DNA of 21,819 bases from Candidatus Aerophobota bacterium. GTDB lineage: Bacteria > Aerophobota > Aerophobia > Aerophobales > Aerophobaceae. Location of the stretch: contig DAOVGF010000049.1 in the NCBI GenBank assembly GCA_030672545.1, positions 1 through 21,819 of the forward strand, given 5' to 3'. A program made the translations under genes and the position numbers. The notes under the pieces were generated by a model. It did not search any database, was not told the origin of the DNA, and saw nothing but the letters and a program-made list of their open reading frames with translations. Position 1 is the first letter of the stretch; the number at the start of each line of letters is the position of its first letter. This document shows, piece by piece, positions 7,373 to 15,174 of this stretch.

Positions 7373-7924
7373 GGTTCGATAAGTAGCAGTAGTGACTATT
7401 AGTTTAAGGCAATCTCCCGGAAGGAATGGTAAGACTGCCAGTCGGAAGCTTTCCCCCGGATTGATGTCCAGGAACAAAGCAAGATGGAGCGTTCCCAGAA
7501 GATAGATAACTCCCATTCCTGCTGCAAAAGCAAGAATTATCTTGAGGAGGCACCTTTTGGTTTTTCCTTCCATAATTTTCCCCACCAGCCAGGCGGCTAA
7601 GATGAATCCAAGAAGGTAACCTCCGGTAGGCCCTAAAATATAGGCTATTCCACCGCCACCAGCAAAAAGAGGAATTCCAACCAATCCCAGAGCTAAGTAA
7701 ATTATTTGAGTAAGTGCTCCTCGGCCACTCCCCAGAAAAGATGCCCCCAAGAGAACAAAGAAAGTCTGCAGGGTTACCGGAACCGGGGTAAAGGGAAGAG
7801 GGATTCGGATCAAAGCTCCCAGAGAGGTCAATAAAACGAAAAGAGCTACTCCTGTCCACCTGACTATTGCCCCGGAAAGAAAAATCTCCTGACTGAGTGC
7901 TCCCTTTGCTTTTACGTCCAGCAT
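7352..7924 (-). CDS. bioY: Biotin ECF transporter substrate-binding protein BioY
   Basis: A 190-residue membrane protein with about six helices. It has the BioY signatures PFTPVPVTLQTFFVLLG (44-60), LGLVGIPLFAGGGG (79-92) and LGPTGGYLLGF (97-107), which bind biotin in the membrane S component. No dedicated EcfA/EcfT genes are adjacent, so BioY must act alone or share an energizing module; NikQ/NikO is the only such module in the window. The ATG at 7924 lies 2 bases after the EF-G-like gene, so the two are in one transcript. Biotin supply fits with the fatty-acid genes upstream in the same run (plsX, fabH). The 3' end overlaps rimI on the other strand. Confidence 0.93.
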   Translation of the reverse strand: MLDVKAKGALSQEIFLSGAIVRWTGVALFVLLTSLGALIRIPLPFTPVPVTLQTFFVLLGASFLGSGRGALTQIIYLALGLVGIPLFAGGGGIAYILGPTGGYLLGFILAAWLVGKIMEGKTKRCLLKIILAFAAGMGVIYLLGTLHLALFLDINPGESFRLAVLPFLPGDCLKLIVTTATYRTLNLRFR

Positions 7925-7926
7925 TT

Positions 7927-9999
7927 TTAATTCTTTTTCTTCTTTTCCTTAGCCTGGGTTATGATTCTCTGAGCAATTTCCTCCGGCAGTTTCTCATAAT
8001 GGGAAAATCGCTTCCGAAAGATGCCGCTTCCTTGAGTGAGAGAGCGAAGACGGGTGGAATAATTGTGCATTTCAGCCACTGGAACATAAGCCTTTATTTT
8101 TTCTCTACCCCCCAGAGGCTGAATTTCCAGGATTCGGCCTCGCCGACTGTTAAGGTCTCCGTTAATCTCGCCTAAAAACTCACTGGGAATTTCCACTTCC
8201 ACATCGGTGATCGGCTCTAACATAATAGGATTTGCCTTTTCTACTGCATTTCTTAAACTCATTGAACTAGCTACCTGGAAAGCGATGTCTGAGGAGTCTA
8301 CCGAATGGTAGGAACCATCAAAAAGAGTAATTTCAATATCTACCATAGGATAAGAAGACAAAAATCCCTTTTTCAGAGCAGCCTTAACGCCCTTTTCCAC
8401 CGAAGGGATAAATCGGTTTGGAACCGATCCTCCTTTTATCTTATCCACAAATTTGAATCCCTCACCTCTGGGAAGGGGTTTTATGCGAAGCCAAACATCC
8501 CCAAACTGTCCTCTTCCTCCGGTTTGTCTCTTATACCTTCCCTGGGCTTCGGCGGGAGTGGAAATGGTTTCCCGATAGGAGACACGTGGTTCCTCTGTTT
8601 CTATTTCTACATTAAATTCCTTTCTGATCCGATTAATAGTTACTTCCAGGTGAACCTCTCCCATACCCGAGAGAATAGTTTGAGCGGATTCTTTGTCTAC
8701 TTCTACTCGAAGGATAGGATCAACTTTAACCAACTTGGATAGAGCGACACTTAACTTTTGTTCATCTTTCTCATTTTTGCACTTGAGCGCGATAGAGGTA
8801 GTCGGTTCTGGAAACTCAAGAGGAGGCAAAATCAGAAAATGCTCTCGGTCAGAAAAAACATTTCCTGTACGGGTATTCTTCAGTTTAGTTAAAATCCCAA
8901 TATCACCTGTCCCTAACTCAGGCATTTCCTCTCTTTTGTTTCCTCGCACCAGGTAAATCTGACCAATTTTGACATTTTCACTAGTGCTAACATTATATAC
9001 GTTGCTGCCCGAAGAAAGAGTTCCGGAGTATACTTTAAGGAAATTAACTTCTCCCAAATGTGTCTCGGCTAAAGAAAGAAAAACAAGAGATAAGAAAGGC
9101 TCCTCCGGCCCCATTTTTCTCTCTATCTCTTCTCCTTGAAGAGTTTTTCCTTTGATACAGTCTCGCCGGCGGGGAGAAGGAAAGAGATTTACCACCGTGT
9201 CCAGGAGCAACTCTACTCCATTATTCTTCAGAGCTGACCCACAAACAAGAGGGACAAAATTCGCTTGGCTAAAGCCCTCTCTTAATCCCTTTTTAATCTC
9301 CTCTTTACTAAGCTTTCCTGTCTCCAGGTACTTGGTAATTAGAACATCATCTATTTCAGCAGCCGCATCTATGATTTTTTCCCGAAAGGGAGCTAATTGC
9401 TCATCTATTTGCGGGGGAATATCCTCTGATGAAGCTTTATTAGCTTGATATGTTATGCTCTTGTTCTCAATCAAATCAATAATTCTTTCTATTTTTCCTT
9501 CTTTTAGTAAGGGGATCTGCAAAGGTAGAATAGTTTCATCTATTTCTTTTTCTATCTTTTCCAAAATAGACTGGAAGTTCATCTCACCTTCATCTATTTT
9601 GTTTAAAAAAAGCAAGTGAGGTAACCTGTCCTGGCAGGTATATTCCCAGAGTCTCTTCATTTCGCTTCCTGTCAAATTGGAGGGGGAAACAACTATAATG
9701 GCTCCCTCTACTGCTTTAAGGATAGGTTTGGTTTTGTCCAGGAAATCTCCAAAACCAGGAGTATCCAGAACATTCATTTTTTTGTTATTCCAGGGAAAAT
9801 GGACCAGAGAGGGATTAATGGTGAAACCACGCTCTTTTTCTATACTATCATAATCGCAAACTGTAGAGCCTTCCTGGACACTTCCCATCTTGGTGATAAT
9901 CCCGGCTTGATAGAGCATGGCTTCCACCAGGGTAGTTTTGCCAACCCCTTGTCCTCCTATTATAATTATGTTTCGTAGATCTTCCACCGCTAAAGGCAT
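7927..9999 (-). CDS. Elongation factor G-like GTPase (EF-G2 type)
   Basis: A 690-residue protein with full EF-G domain order: GTPase (1-~275), domain II, III, IV (starting near EEPRVSYRET) and V. GTP-binding motifs are G1 GGQGVGKT (15-22), G3 DTPGF (79-83) and G4 NKID (133-136). Canonical EF-G has DTPGH in G3; here the catalytic histidine is Phe83, and G1 also differs from the usual HxDxGKT form. Both are features of the EF-G-like subgroup (as in T. thermophilus EF-G-2), whose role in translation, ribosome recycling or stress is not settled. The ATG at 9999 follows AGGAGG. It lies between the DUF4139 gene and bioY in one run of - strand genes, without str operon neighbours, so it is not the housekeeping fusA. 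Confidence 0.9.
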   Translation of the reverse strand: MPLAVEDLRNIIIIGGQGVGKTTLVEAMLYQAGIITKMGSVQEGSTVCDYDSIEKERGFTINPSLVHFPWNNKKMNVLDTPGFGDFLDKTKPILKAVEGAIIVVSPSNLTGSEMKRLWEYTCQDRLPHLLFLNKIDEGEMNFQSILEKIEKEIDETILPLQIPLLKEGKIERIIDLIENKSITYQANKASSEDIPPQIDEQLAPFREKIIDAAAEIDDVLITKYLETGKLSKEEIKKGLREGFSQANFVPLVCGSALKNNGVELLLDTVVNLFPSPRRRDCIKGKTLQGEEIERKMGPEEPFLSLVFLSLAETHLGEVNFLKVYSGTLSSGSNVYNVSTSENVKIGQIYLVRGNKREEMPELGTGDIGILTKLKNTRTGNVFSDREHFLILPPLEFPEPTTSIALKCKNEKDEQKLSVALSKLVKVDPILRVEVDKESAQTILSGMGEVHLEVTINRIRKEFNVEIETEEPRVSYRETISTPAEAQGRYKRQTGGRGQFGDVWLRIKPLPRGEGFKFVDKIKGGSVPNRFIPSVEKGVKAALKKGFLSSYPMVDIEITLFDGSYHSVDSSDIAFQVASSMSLRNAVEKANPIMLEPITDVEVEIPSEFLGEINGDLNSRRGRILEIQPLGGREKIKAYVPVAEMHNYSTRLRSLTQGSGIFRKRFSHYEKLPEEIAQRIITQAKEKKKKN

Positions 10000-10023
10000 T
10001 CTAACCTCCTGAGTTTGTAATTT

Positions 10024-11151
10024 TTAGAGATTGCTACTTACAGCCTGGTATTCAATCTGTCTTTTGTCCCGTGCTGGAACAGTAATCTCATAAAGGAGAA
10101 GATCATCTCTCTGCAAGTAGGGAGAGGGCTCACTTTTCACTAACCTGCCCTGATCATATAAATGCTCTACTACCTCTATGGTTACAGGTAAATAGCTACG
10201 ATTATAAAAAATGGAACGATAGCTGTACTCTGTCCCGGTTAATTCCTTCCGGTAAGAGGTCTGCACTCTATCAGCCTGAATATAGGGGCAGGGGCCCATA
10301 TAAATAATGGCTGTCTGACCAGGATGAACCTCAGGTAAATTATCTTTTCCCACATAAACAGTTCTTCCTGGCCCGGTAGTTTGATAAATGTAAACATTTC
10401 CGGGTGGAAGAATCCCTTGCGGAACGTCCTTTGAATCATTGATAAATACAAACTCTTCTCTAACCTCGTTGCCATACTTGTCCCCGTCAAAAAAGAGTCT
10501 TCTGGTTAAGGGAATCTTGGGGACGGAAAAAAGAGGTATTCTTTTCTTTTCCTGGGAGGCCAAGCTAACCGGGTCAGGTAAGTTGTAATTCAAGCTGGTC
10601 CGTGGAGCTATTAGAGAGGACGTATCTGATGGAGTTTCCGGAGGAATCGGTTCGGAAAACTCTCGGGGAAAGAAGATTTCGGTAGAGAGAGTAAGGTAAG
10701 TAGCCGAGAAATCGGTGCCAGTGTGATTTTCTATGGTAGCCCAGGCAGATAGGTTCATATATTCACTATTTGGGTCAAGCTCCATTTGGTAATTGGGGCT
10801 CCAGTCAAGTCCGTCCGTAAGATAAACTATTTTCACAATACCTGAAGCGCTGGTTAACGCTTTTATTTTCAGAGCAAGCGAAGAAGGAGAGGTTAATGTT
10901 ACCTCTAAAACTTTGTATTCTTCAGCTTGAAGGCGAATTGAATCAAAGACTATTTTATCACTCACCGGACCCAAGGTTATTTCATGTAATCCCTTTTCCA
11001 AGAACACCGGTTGGCTTATCTCAATTAGGTCCAGTCTTTCGGGAAAAATAGTTATGTGCTCAATCTGTCCCTGGGCCAGAATAGAACAGGAGCATTCTAC
11101 CCAAAATATTAATCCCGTTACCAGAAAGAAAAGAATTTTTTTGCATTTCAC
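10024..11151 (-). CDS. DUF4139-type secreted protein
   Basis: A 375-residue protein with a hydrophobic N-terminal signal (residues 1-26, ending ILAQ). The remainder resembles DUF4139: KIVYLTDGLDWSPNYQMELD, then WATIENHTGTDFSATYLTLS, then KKRIPLF, and a beta-rich C-terminal half. It lacks the long N-terminal coiled coil of eukaryotic-type mucoidy-inhibitor proteins and instead has only a short beta region (about 30-100). The function is unknown; it is probably extracytoplasmic. It starts at a GTG immediately after the fabH stop (TAAGTG), with GGAG 6 bases before it, so it is translationally coupled to fabH. This linkage to fatty-acid genes is odd. Cysteines at 3, 20 and 22 lie in the signal region; a lipobox is not convincing. 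Confidence 0.75.
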   Translation of the reverse strand: MKCKKILFFLVTGLIFWVECSCSILAQGQIEHITIFPERLDLIEISQPVFLEKGLHEITLGPVSDKIVFDSIRLQAEEYKVLEVTLTSPSSLALKIKALTSASGIVKIVYLTDGLDWSPNYQMELDPNSEYMNLSAWATIENHTGTDFSATYLTLSTEIFFPREFSEPIPPETPSDTSSLIAPRTSLNYNLPDPVSLASQEKKRIPLFSVPKIPLTRRLFFDGDKYGNEVREEFVFINDSKDVPQGILPPGNVYIYQTTGPGRTVYVGKDNLPEVHPGQTAIIYMGPCPYIQADRVQTSYRKELTGTEYSYRSIFYNRSYLPVTIEVVEHLYDQGRLVKSEPSPYLQRDDLLLYEITVPARDKRQIEYQAVSSNL

Positions 11152-12138
11152 TTACCACTCCAAAACTATAGATGCCCAGGTGAGTCCACCACCAAAGGAG
11201 GTTAAAAGAATCTTATCTCCTTTTTTGATTTTCCCTTCCCTGACTGCCTGATCAAGAGCGACCGCAATGGAGGCTGCGGACATATTACCACACTTGGCCA
11301 AGTTAATGTAAACTTTATCCATGTTCATGTGTATTCTTTTGGCCACCGCTTGAACGATCCTGATGTTAGCCTGGTGAGGAATAAAAAAATCAAGATCTTC
11401 ATAGGTTAATCCTTGCTTAACCAGGACCTTGTCAACTGCCTGAACCATTACTTTGACAGCTCGCTTGAATAGCTCATTACCTTTCATTTGCATGTAATGC
11501 TGGCCTGTCCTGACTGTTTCCAGGGTGGCTGGTTTTCGAGAACCACCGGCCGGGACTCCAACCAGGTCGGCTCCTCCACCATCGGCTCCCAGATAAGTGG
11601 AGATAATCCCGCTGCTGTCATTGGAGGGACGCAAAATAGCAGCGCCAGCTCCATCAGCGAAAATAACACAAGTGTTGCGATCCTGCCAATCTGTGATTTT
11701 GGAGAGAGTCTCTGAAGCTACCACCAGTATGGTATCATATACTCTGGTGGCGATAAATTGGCTGGCTATACTTATGTTATATAGAAAGCCTGAACAGGCA
11801 GCTTCCAGGTCAAAAGCGGGTATTTCCTCTACCCCTAATCTTTTTTGAAGGATACAAGCGGTAGCCGGAAAAATCATATCCGGAGTAATAGTAGCCACAA
11901 TGATAAGGTCCAGATCTTGGGGGGAAATGCCGGCTGCCTTAATAGCCTTTAGGGAAGCATGATAGGCTAAATCGGAGGCGGCTTCGTTTTCACTGGCTAT
12001 CCGTCTCTCTTCAATCCCTGTTCTGCTACGTATCCATTCATCAGAGGTATTGATCATTTTTTCCAGGTCAGCATTGGTTAGAATTTTACTGGGAATATAA
12101 GAACCCGTTCCTACGATTTTTGTTCTTCTAAAATTCAT
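11152..12138 (-). CDS. fabH: 3-oxoacyl-ACP synthase III (FabH)
   Basis: A 328-residue thiolase-fold enzyme that condenses an acyl-CoA (usually acetyl-CoA) with malonyl-ACP to start fatty acid synthesis. The catalytic triad is visible: Cys115 in LEAACSGFLYN, His255 in FIPHQAN, and Asn285 in CGNMSAAS. The N-terminal GTGSYIPSKILTN and the WIRSRTGIEERR stretch are typical. The ATG at 12138 overlaps the plsX stop (ATGA). The segment before Asn285 reads NLAKCGNMS, where NxxxxGNTS is common, a modest change. It belongs to the rpmF-plsX-fabH cluster found in many bacteria. Confidence 0.96.
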   Translation of the reverse strand: MNFRRTKIVGTGSYIPSKILTNADLEKMINTSDEWIRSRTGIEERRIASENEAASDLAYHASLKAIKAAGISPQDLDLIIVATITPDMIFPATACILQKRLGVEEIPAFDLEAACSGFLYNISIASQFIATRVYDTILVVASETLSKITDWQDRNTCVIFADGAGAAILRPSNDSSGIISTYLGADGGGADLVGVPAGGSRKPATLETVRTGQHYMQMKGNELFKRAVKVMVQAVDKVLVKQGLTYEDLDFFIPHQANIRIVQAVAKRIHMNMDKVYINLAKCGNMSAASIAVALDQAVREGKIKKGDKILLTSFGGGLTWASIVLEW

Positions 12139-13145
12139 TGTTCTACTACCTCTTGGTTTTTCCTTAAAGCACTCTTGATGCTCTGGTTAATTTTAGACTG
12201 GGCAAACTCGTATCCGATCAGGATAGCGTTTTTCACGGCCTTACTGGTGGAAGCTCCGTGTGCTATTATGCAGATTCCATCAATTCCTAAAAGGGGAATA
12301 CCTCCGTATTCGGAATAGTCCAGATTTTTTCTGACTCTGGCTAGCCATTTTCGGGAAAAAAAATCTCCCAGTTCGGAAAAACTTTCCCTAATTTCTTGTT
12401 TAATGATATCGAGAGTAGTTATGGCAAAACTCTCGGCAAACTTTAAGATGGTATTTCCCACAAATCCATCACAGACTACTACATCTATCTTGCCGCTGAT
12501 GATGTCATTTCCCTCAACATTTCCCACAAAGTTAAGAGGTGACTGTTGGAGAAGTCTGAATGTTTGAGCCAGGACTTCTCCTCCCTTACCAGCTTCAGTC
12601 CCAATGTTCAACAGACCTACCCGGGGAGATTTCTTCCCCAAAAGGCTGTTGGCGTAAAGACTTCCCATGAGAGCAAATTGGAAAAGATGAGCTGGACGGC
12701 AGTCAACATTAGCACCCACGTCCGTTAGAATAACCCTCTCGCTGGAGAGAGTGGGAAGACTGACCGCCAAACAGGGGCGTCTTACACCCTCTAATTTTCT
12801 TAGTTTAACCAGGGCAGTTGCCATAACTACTCCGGTATTACCGCAACTCACCATAGCTTCGGCTGAGCCTTGTCTGACTAACTCAGCGGCCACGGCAATA
12901 GAAGAATCTCTCTTTTCTTTTAAGGTTTCAGCCGGGGTATCATCCATAGTAACAATCTGTGAGGCTGGAACTAAAGTAAAGAGAGATTCTTTAACGGATA
13001 ATTTGGCCAGCTCCTTTTTTATCCTTCTTTCTTCACCTACTAAAAGTACTCTTACCTGGGGATTCTCCCTTATTGCCGCGGCAGCACCCTCAATAATAAT
13101 ACCAGCACCTCTCTCGGCACCCATAGCATCAAGAGCAATCCTCAT
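12135..13145 (-). CDS. plsX: Phosphate acyltransferase PlsX
   Basis: A 336-residue enzyme that forms acyl-phosphate from acyl-ACP for phospholipid synthesis. It begins MRIALDAMGAERGAG; SCGNTGVVMATAL, VGANVDCRP and VEGNDIISGKIDVVVCDGF are conserved PlsX elements. The start at 13145 is one base after the rpmF stop. A longer in-frame reading to 13208 only re-reads rpmF and has no family similarity. The N-terminal loop is DAMGAERGA, where most PlsX have DAMGGDxAP, so it is a divergent member at this site. fabH overlaps its stop, and the product probably works at the inner face of the membrane with PlsY (not in the window). Confidence 0.94.
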   Translation of the reverse strand: MRIALDAMGAERGAGIIIEGAAAAIRENPQVRVLLVGEERRIKKELAKLSVKESLFTLVPASQIVTMDDTPAETLKEKRDSSIAVAAELVRQGSAEAMVSCGNTGVVMATALVKLRKLEGVRRPCLAVSLPTLSSERVILTDVGANVDCRPAHLFQFALMGSLYANSLLGKKSPRVGLLNIGTEAGKGGEVLAQTFRLLQQSPLNFVGNVEGNDIISGKIDVVVCDGFVGNTILKFAESFAITTLDIIKQEIRESFSELGDFFSRKWLARVRKNLDYSEYGGIPLLGIDGICIIAHGASTSKAVKNAILIGYEFAQSKINQSIKSALRKNQEVVEQ

Positions 13146-13146
13146 T

Positions 13147-13329
13147 TCACTTCTTAGCTTCCTTGGCAACCAACTTATCCTTGTAGTATCCACATTTTGG
13201 ACAGACATGATGGGGAAGTTTAGGAGCCTGACACTGGGGGCAATAGGTCAAAGTCACCACTTTCAACTTCTGATGGGCCTGTCTATTTCTTTTTCTTGAA
13301 CTTGAAGTCTTCTTTTTTGGAACACCCAT
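13147..13329 (-). CDS. rpmF: 50S ribosomal protein L32
   Basis: A 60-residue basic protein beginning MGVPKKKTSSSRKRNRQAHQ, the standard L32 start, with a zinc ribbon made by Cys30-x2-Cys33 and Cys43-x2-Cys46. The ATG at 13329 is preceded by GAGGGAGGAAACTTA, a strong ribosome-binding site. An upstream in-frame ATG at 13395 is unlikely, as the extra 22 residues do not match the family. The linkage rpmF-plsX-fabH is classic. The DUF177 (YceD) gene that usually precedes rpmF is absent here; a gene-free stretch takes its place. Confidence 0.95.
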   Translation of the reverse strand: MGVPKKKTSSSRKRNRQAHQKLKVVTLTYCPQCQAPKLPHHVCPKCGYYKDKLVAKEAKK

Positions 13330-13472
13330 TAAGTTTCCTCCCTCTGGTTCTCCTGGGGAACCAAAACGCTCATTTAAAGAATAATTGTCATTCAAACCTC
13401 AAACGGGCATCAATGACCGCTACCAATGAAAATTCAAAAAAACTTTCTAACATTAAATTCCTTTTGGTAAGA

Positions 13473-13501
13473 TATTTACCATAATTTCGTTATGTGGTCA
13501 A
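13473..13501 (-). promoter_or_regulatory. Possible promoter of the rpmF-plsX-fabH run
   Basis: On the - strand TTGACC (13501-13496) and TAAATA (13478-13473) are 17 bases apart, about 140 bases before rpmF. The -35 box overlaps the edge of a direct repeat copy that begins at 13498. The leader has a short hairpin, GGTTCCCCAGGAGAACC, at 13362-13346 just before the rpmF ribosome-binding site. The -10 match is only moderate. Confidence 0.4.
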
Positions 13502-13721
13502 GCCGGGCTCGGGATATTCTCCTTTACTCCTGGGATAATCATCTATCAATAACTACTTGGTCTTCTTGCTCGGGGAGAAATAAACTCACCGCTTTGCGGC
13601 TCAAACAGAATTTCTCCTTTATTCCTCACTGCGAAGGCCTCGTAAAGGTAGATTATCAATGTCGCCTCAGGAGAATGGGCCTCGCTGAGAGTGGTACTTC
13701 AAGCCGGGCTCGGGATATTCT
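13498..13721 (+). repeat. Pair of 23-base direct repeats
   Basis: TCA followed by AGCCGGGCTCGGGATATTCT occurs identically at 13498-13520 and 13699-13721, 201 bases apart. Each is followed at different distance by a GCTTTGCGGCTCAAA or CGGTGCGCTCAAA type sequence and then an AATTTCTC stretch, so the repeat unit is longer and imperfect. This looks like a degenerate interspersed element rather than a CRISPR. Confidence 0.8.
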
Positions 13722-13737
13722 GTCTCGCTTCGGTGCG

Positions 13738-13762
13738 CTCAAAGAGAGAATTTCTCTTTGAG
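13738..13762 (-). terminator. Hairpin over the coaD stop codon
   Basis: CTCAAAGAGA (13738-13747) and TCTCTTTGAG (13753-13762) form a perfect 10-bp stem with a 5-base loop. It includes the coaD stop codon at 13739-13741 and its last codons. No T run follows on the - strand, so termination is uncertain; it may belong to the neighbouring repeat element. Confidence 0.35.
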
Positions 13763-14221
13763 CTTCTTCTCCACCAAAGGAGGAACTAACTCGCCAACAT
13801 TTCCACCTAATTTAGATATTTCTTTAGTGATAGAGGAAGATAAATAGGAATATTTCTGACTGGTCATAAGGTATATCATCTCTATTCGAGGGTTAAGCTT
13901 ACGATTAATTAAATTCATTTGAAACTCATGTTCAAAATCGGAGAGAGCTCTGAGACCTCGAATGATGAAGCTAATCCCCTTTTTCCGAGCGTAATCAACT
14001 AAAAGTCCCTGAAAGCTTTCCACTTCTATTCCGGGAGTTGAGGCAAGAACTTCTCTTATCATGTCAACTCTTTCCTCAGGAGTAAATAAAAATTCTCTCA
14101 AGTGATTAGCGTTTACGGAAATGGTGATTTTCTCAAAAAGGAATTTGCTTCGTTTGATTATATCCAGATGTCCATTAGTAACCGGGTCAAAAGTACCTGG
14201 GTACAAAGCATTTTTTGTCAT
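13739..14221 (-). CDS. coaD: Phosphopantetheine adenylyltransferase CoaD
   Basis: A 160-residue nucleotidyltransferase, the usual CoaD length. It has ALYPGTFDPVTNGHLDII with the T-x-G-H adenylyl transfer motif (residues 15-18), IIRGLRALSDFEHEFQMNLIN, and YSYLSSSITKEISKLGGNV near the C-terminus. It makes dephospho-CoA from 4'-phosphopantetheine and ATP. The ATG at 14221 lies 4 bases after the Nudix gene stop; a longer in-frame reading to 14272 re-reads that gene. The final residues KEKFSL are encoded by a hairpin that resembles the adjacent repeat, so the C-terminus may have been altered without loss of conserved residues. Confidence 0.95.
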   Translation of the reverse strand: MTKNALYPGTFDPVTNGHLDIIKRSKFLFEKITISVNANHLREFLFTPEERVDMIREVLASTPGIEVESFQGLLVDYARKKGISFIIRGLRALSDFEHEFQMNLINRKLNPRIEMIYLMTSQKYSYLSSSITKEISKLGGNVGELVPPLVEKKLKEKFSL

Positions 14222-14225
14222 TTCT

Positions 14226-15101
14226 CTATTTCCTTGTAGTAAAATAGTCCTGGAGAATCTTGCTGTGATCAAAAGATAGATTAGTGGGAATGCGTTCTCT
14301 TGGGTAAATCATCATTTTCTTTGCATCATCACCTGCTTGAGGGTTTCCCTCTCCCTCTCCTACGAAGACTGTGCTGATGGTATGGCCTCGAGGATCCCGA
14401 TCTGGATGAGAATAAGAATGAAATTGTCGTAGATTCTTCATTTTTAGGTTGGTTTCCTCTTTTACCTCTCGGATTACCGCCTGTTCAAGGGTCTCGTTAT
14501 AGTTGACAAAGCCACCGGGAAGAGCCCATCCGTAAGGAGGGTTCTTTCTTTTTATCAAGACAAGCCCCTCTTCCATTAAAACGATTGCGTCTACTGTAGG
14601 TATAGGATTTCGGTAGAATTGATAGAAGTGTTTGAGAATGGCGATATGAGAAGGAAAGACCAGTAGAGGAGTCTTTGATTCAGTAAAAAATTCTGCCTCA
14701 ATCACTTCTTCCCCCGGAGAATAATTGATAAATTGAGAGTGAAGATGATAACCTATAACCACTACTTTTCCATAAGTTGAACTATCATCTGCTTCAACTC
14801 CTACCAGTCCTTCGATGTTAGCCTCAACGCCCAATTCCTCCTTTATTTCTCTTAAAACAGCTTCTTTAGGAGTTTCATCTTCTTCCACGAATCCTCCCGG
14901 TAAAGCCCATTCGCCTTTCCCGGGTTCGATACCTCGTTTTATCAAGAGAACCTGTCGTTTTTTCGGCTTGGTCAGTACTCCTACCACTACCGGCAGAGGA
15001 TTGCGATATTCAATGTATCCACAGCTCGGACAAACAAATCTTTTTCGTTCATCTACTAATTTTTCTTCCAAAAATTGCCCACACTGGGGACAGTATTTCA
15101 T
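14226..15101 (-). CDS. Zinc-ribbon protein with two tandem Nudix hydrolase domains
   Basis: A 291-residue protein from the ATG at 15101 (a GTG at 15125 would add 8 residues). It begins with a zinc ribbon, Cys4-x2-Cys7 and Cys24-x2-Cys27. It then has two Nudix domains: box 1 from Gly70 (GFVEEDETPKEAVLREIKEE) is a full GX5EX7REUXEEXGU; box 2 from Gly197 (GFVNYNETLEQAVIREVKEE) keeps all acidic residues but has Asn in place of the final glycine. Each domain is introduced by YRNPxP and carries WALPGGFV, which shows an internal duplication. The second domain also has FHSYSHPDRDPRGH, like ADP-ribose pyrophosphatases. It probably hydrolyses nucleoside diphosphate derivatives (ADP-ribose, NADH or similar); the substrate is unproven. 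It precedes coaD by 4 bases. Confidence 0.85.
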   Translation of the reverse strand: MKYCPQCGQFLEEKLVDERKRFVCPSCGYIEYRNPLPVVVGVLTKPKKRQVLLIKRGIEPGKGEWALPGGFVEEDETPKEAVLREIKEELGVEANIEGLVGVEADDSSTYGKVVVIGYHLHSQFINYSPGEEVIEAEFFTESKTPLLVFPSHIAILKHFYQFYRNPIPTVDAIVLMEEGLVLIKRKNPPYGWALPGGFVNYNETLEQAVIREVKEETNLKMKNLRQFHSYSHPDRDPRGHTISTVFVGEGEGNPQAGDDAKKMMIYPRERIPTNLSFDHSKILQDYFTTRK

Positions 15102-15150
15102 GGTTTTCTCAGTTAGATCTTTCACGGTAATAGTTTAGATTTCATAAAGG

Positions 15151-15173
15151 TAGCCGCAACCTTTTAGGTTGCG
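15151..15173. terminator. GGTAGCCGCA-family hairpin at the end of the radical SAM operon
   Basis: CGCAACCT (15155-15162) and AGGTTGCG (15166-15173) form an 8-bp stem with a TTT loop, starting one base after the stop codon of the 60-residue gene on the - strand. The preceding GGTAGC (15149-15154) matches the head of the repeats at 4463-4514, while the stem bases differ in a compensating way. No T run follows in the - direction, so its role as a terminator is uncertain. Confidence 0.5.
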
Positions 15174-15174
15174 C

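Larger units (their letters stand above)
13330..13738. other. Gene-free stretch between rpmF and coaD, repeat-bearing
   Basis: No gene is credible in these 409 bases. They hold the rpmF leader (13330-13472), a possible promoter, two copies of a 23-base direct repeat (13498-13520, 13699-13721) and several foldbacks, such as CCGCTTTGCGG inside GGAGAAAT...AATTTCTCC (13574-13618). An open + strand frame (13492-13761) has the repeat in it twice (SSRARDIL) and no start signal or family resemblance. Confidence 0.6.

Noticed and set aside
8305..9448. Several + strand frames inside the EF-G-like gene
   Set aside because: They are antisense shadows with no start signals and atypical composition; the - strand frame encodes a full EF-G-like protein.
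13492..13761. A + strand frame of 89 residues between rpmF and coaD
   Set aside because: It has the 23-base repeat twice, no ribosome-binding site and no family resemblance, and it ends inside coaD.
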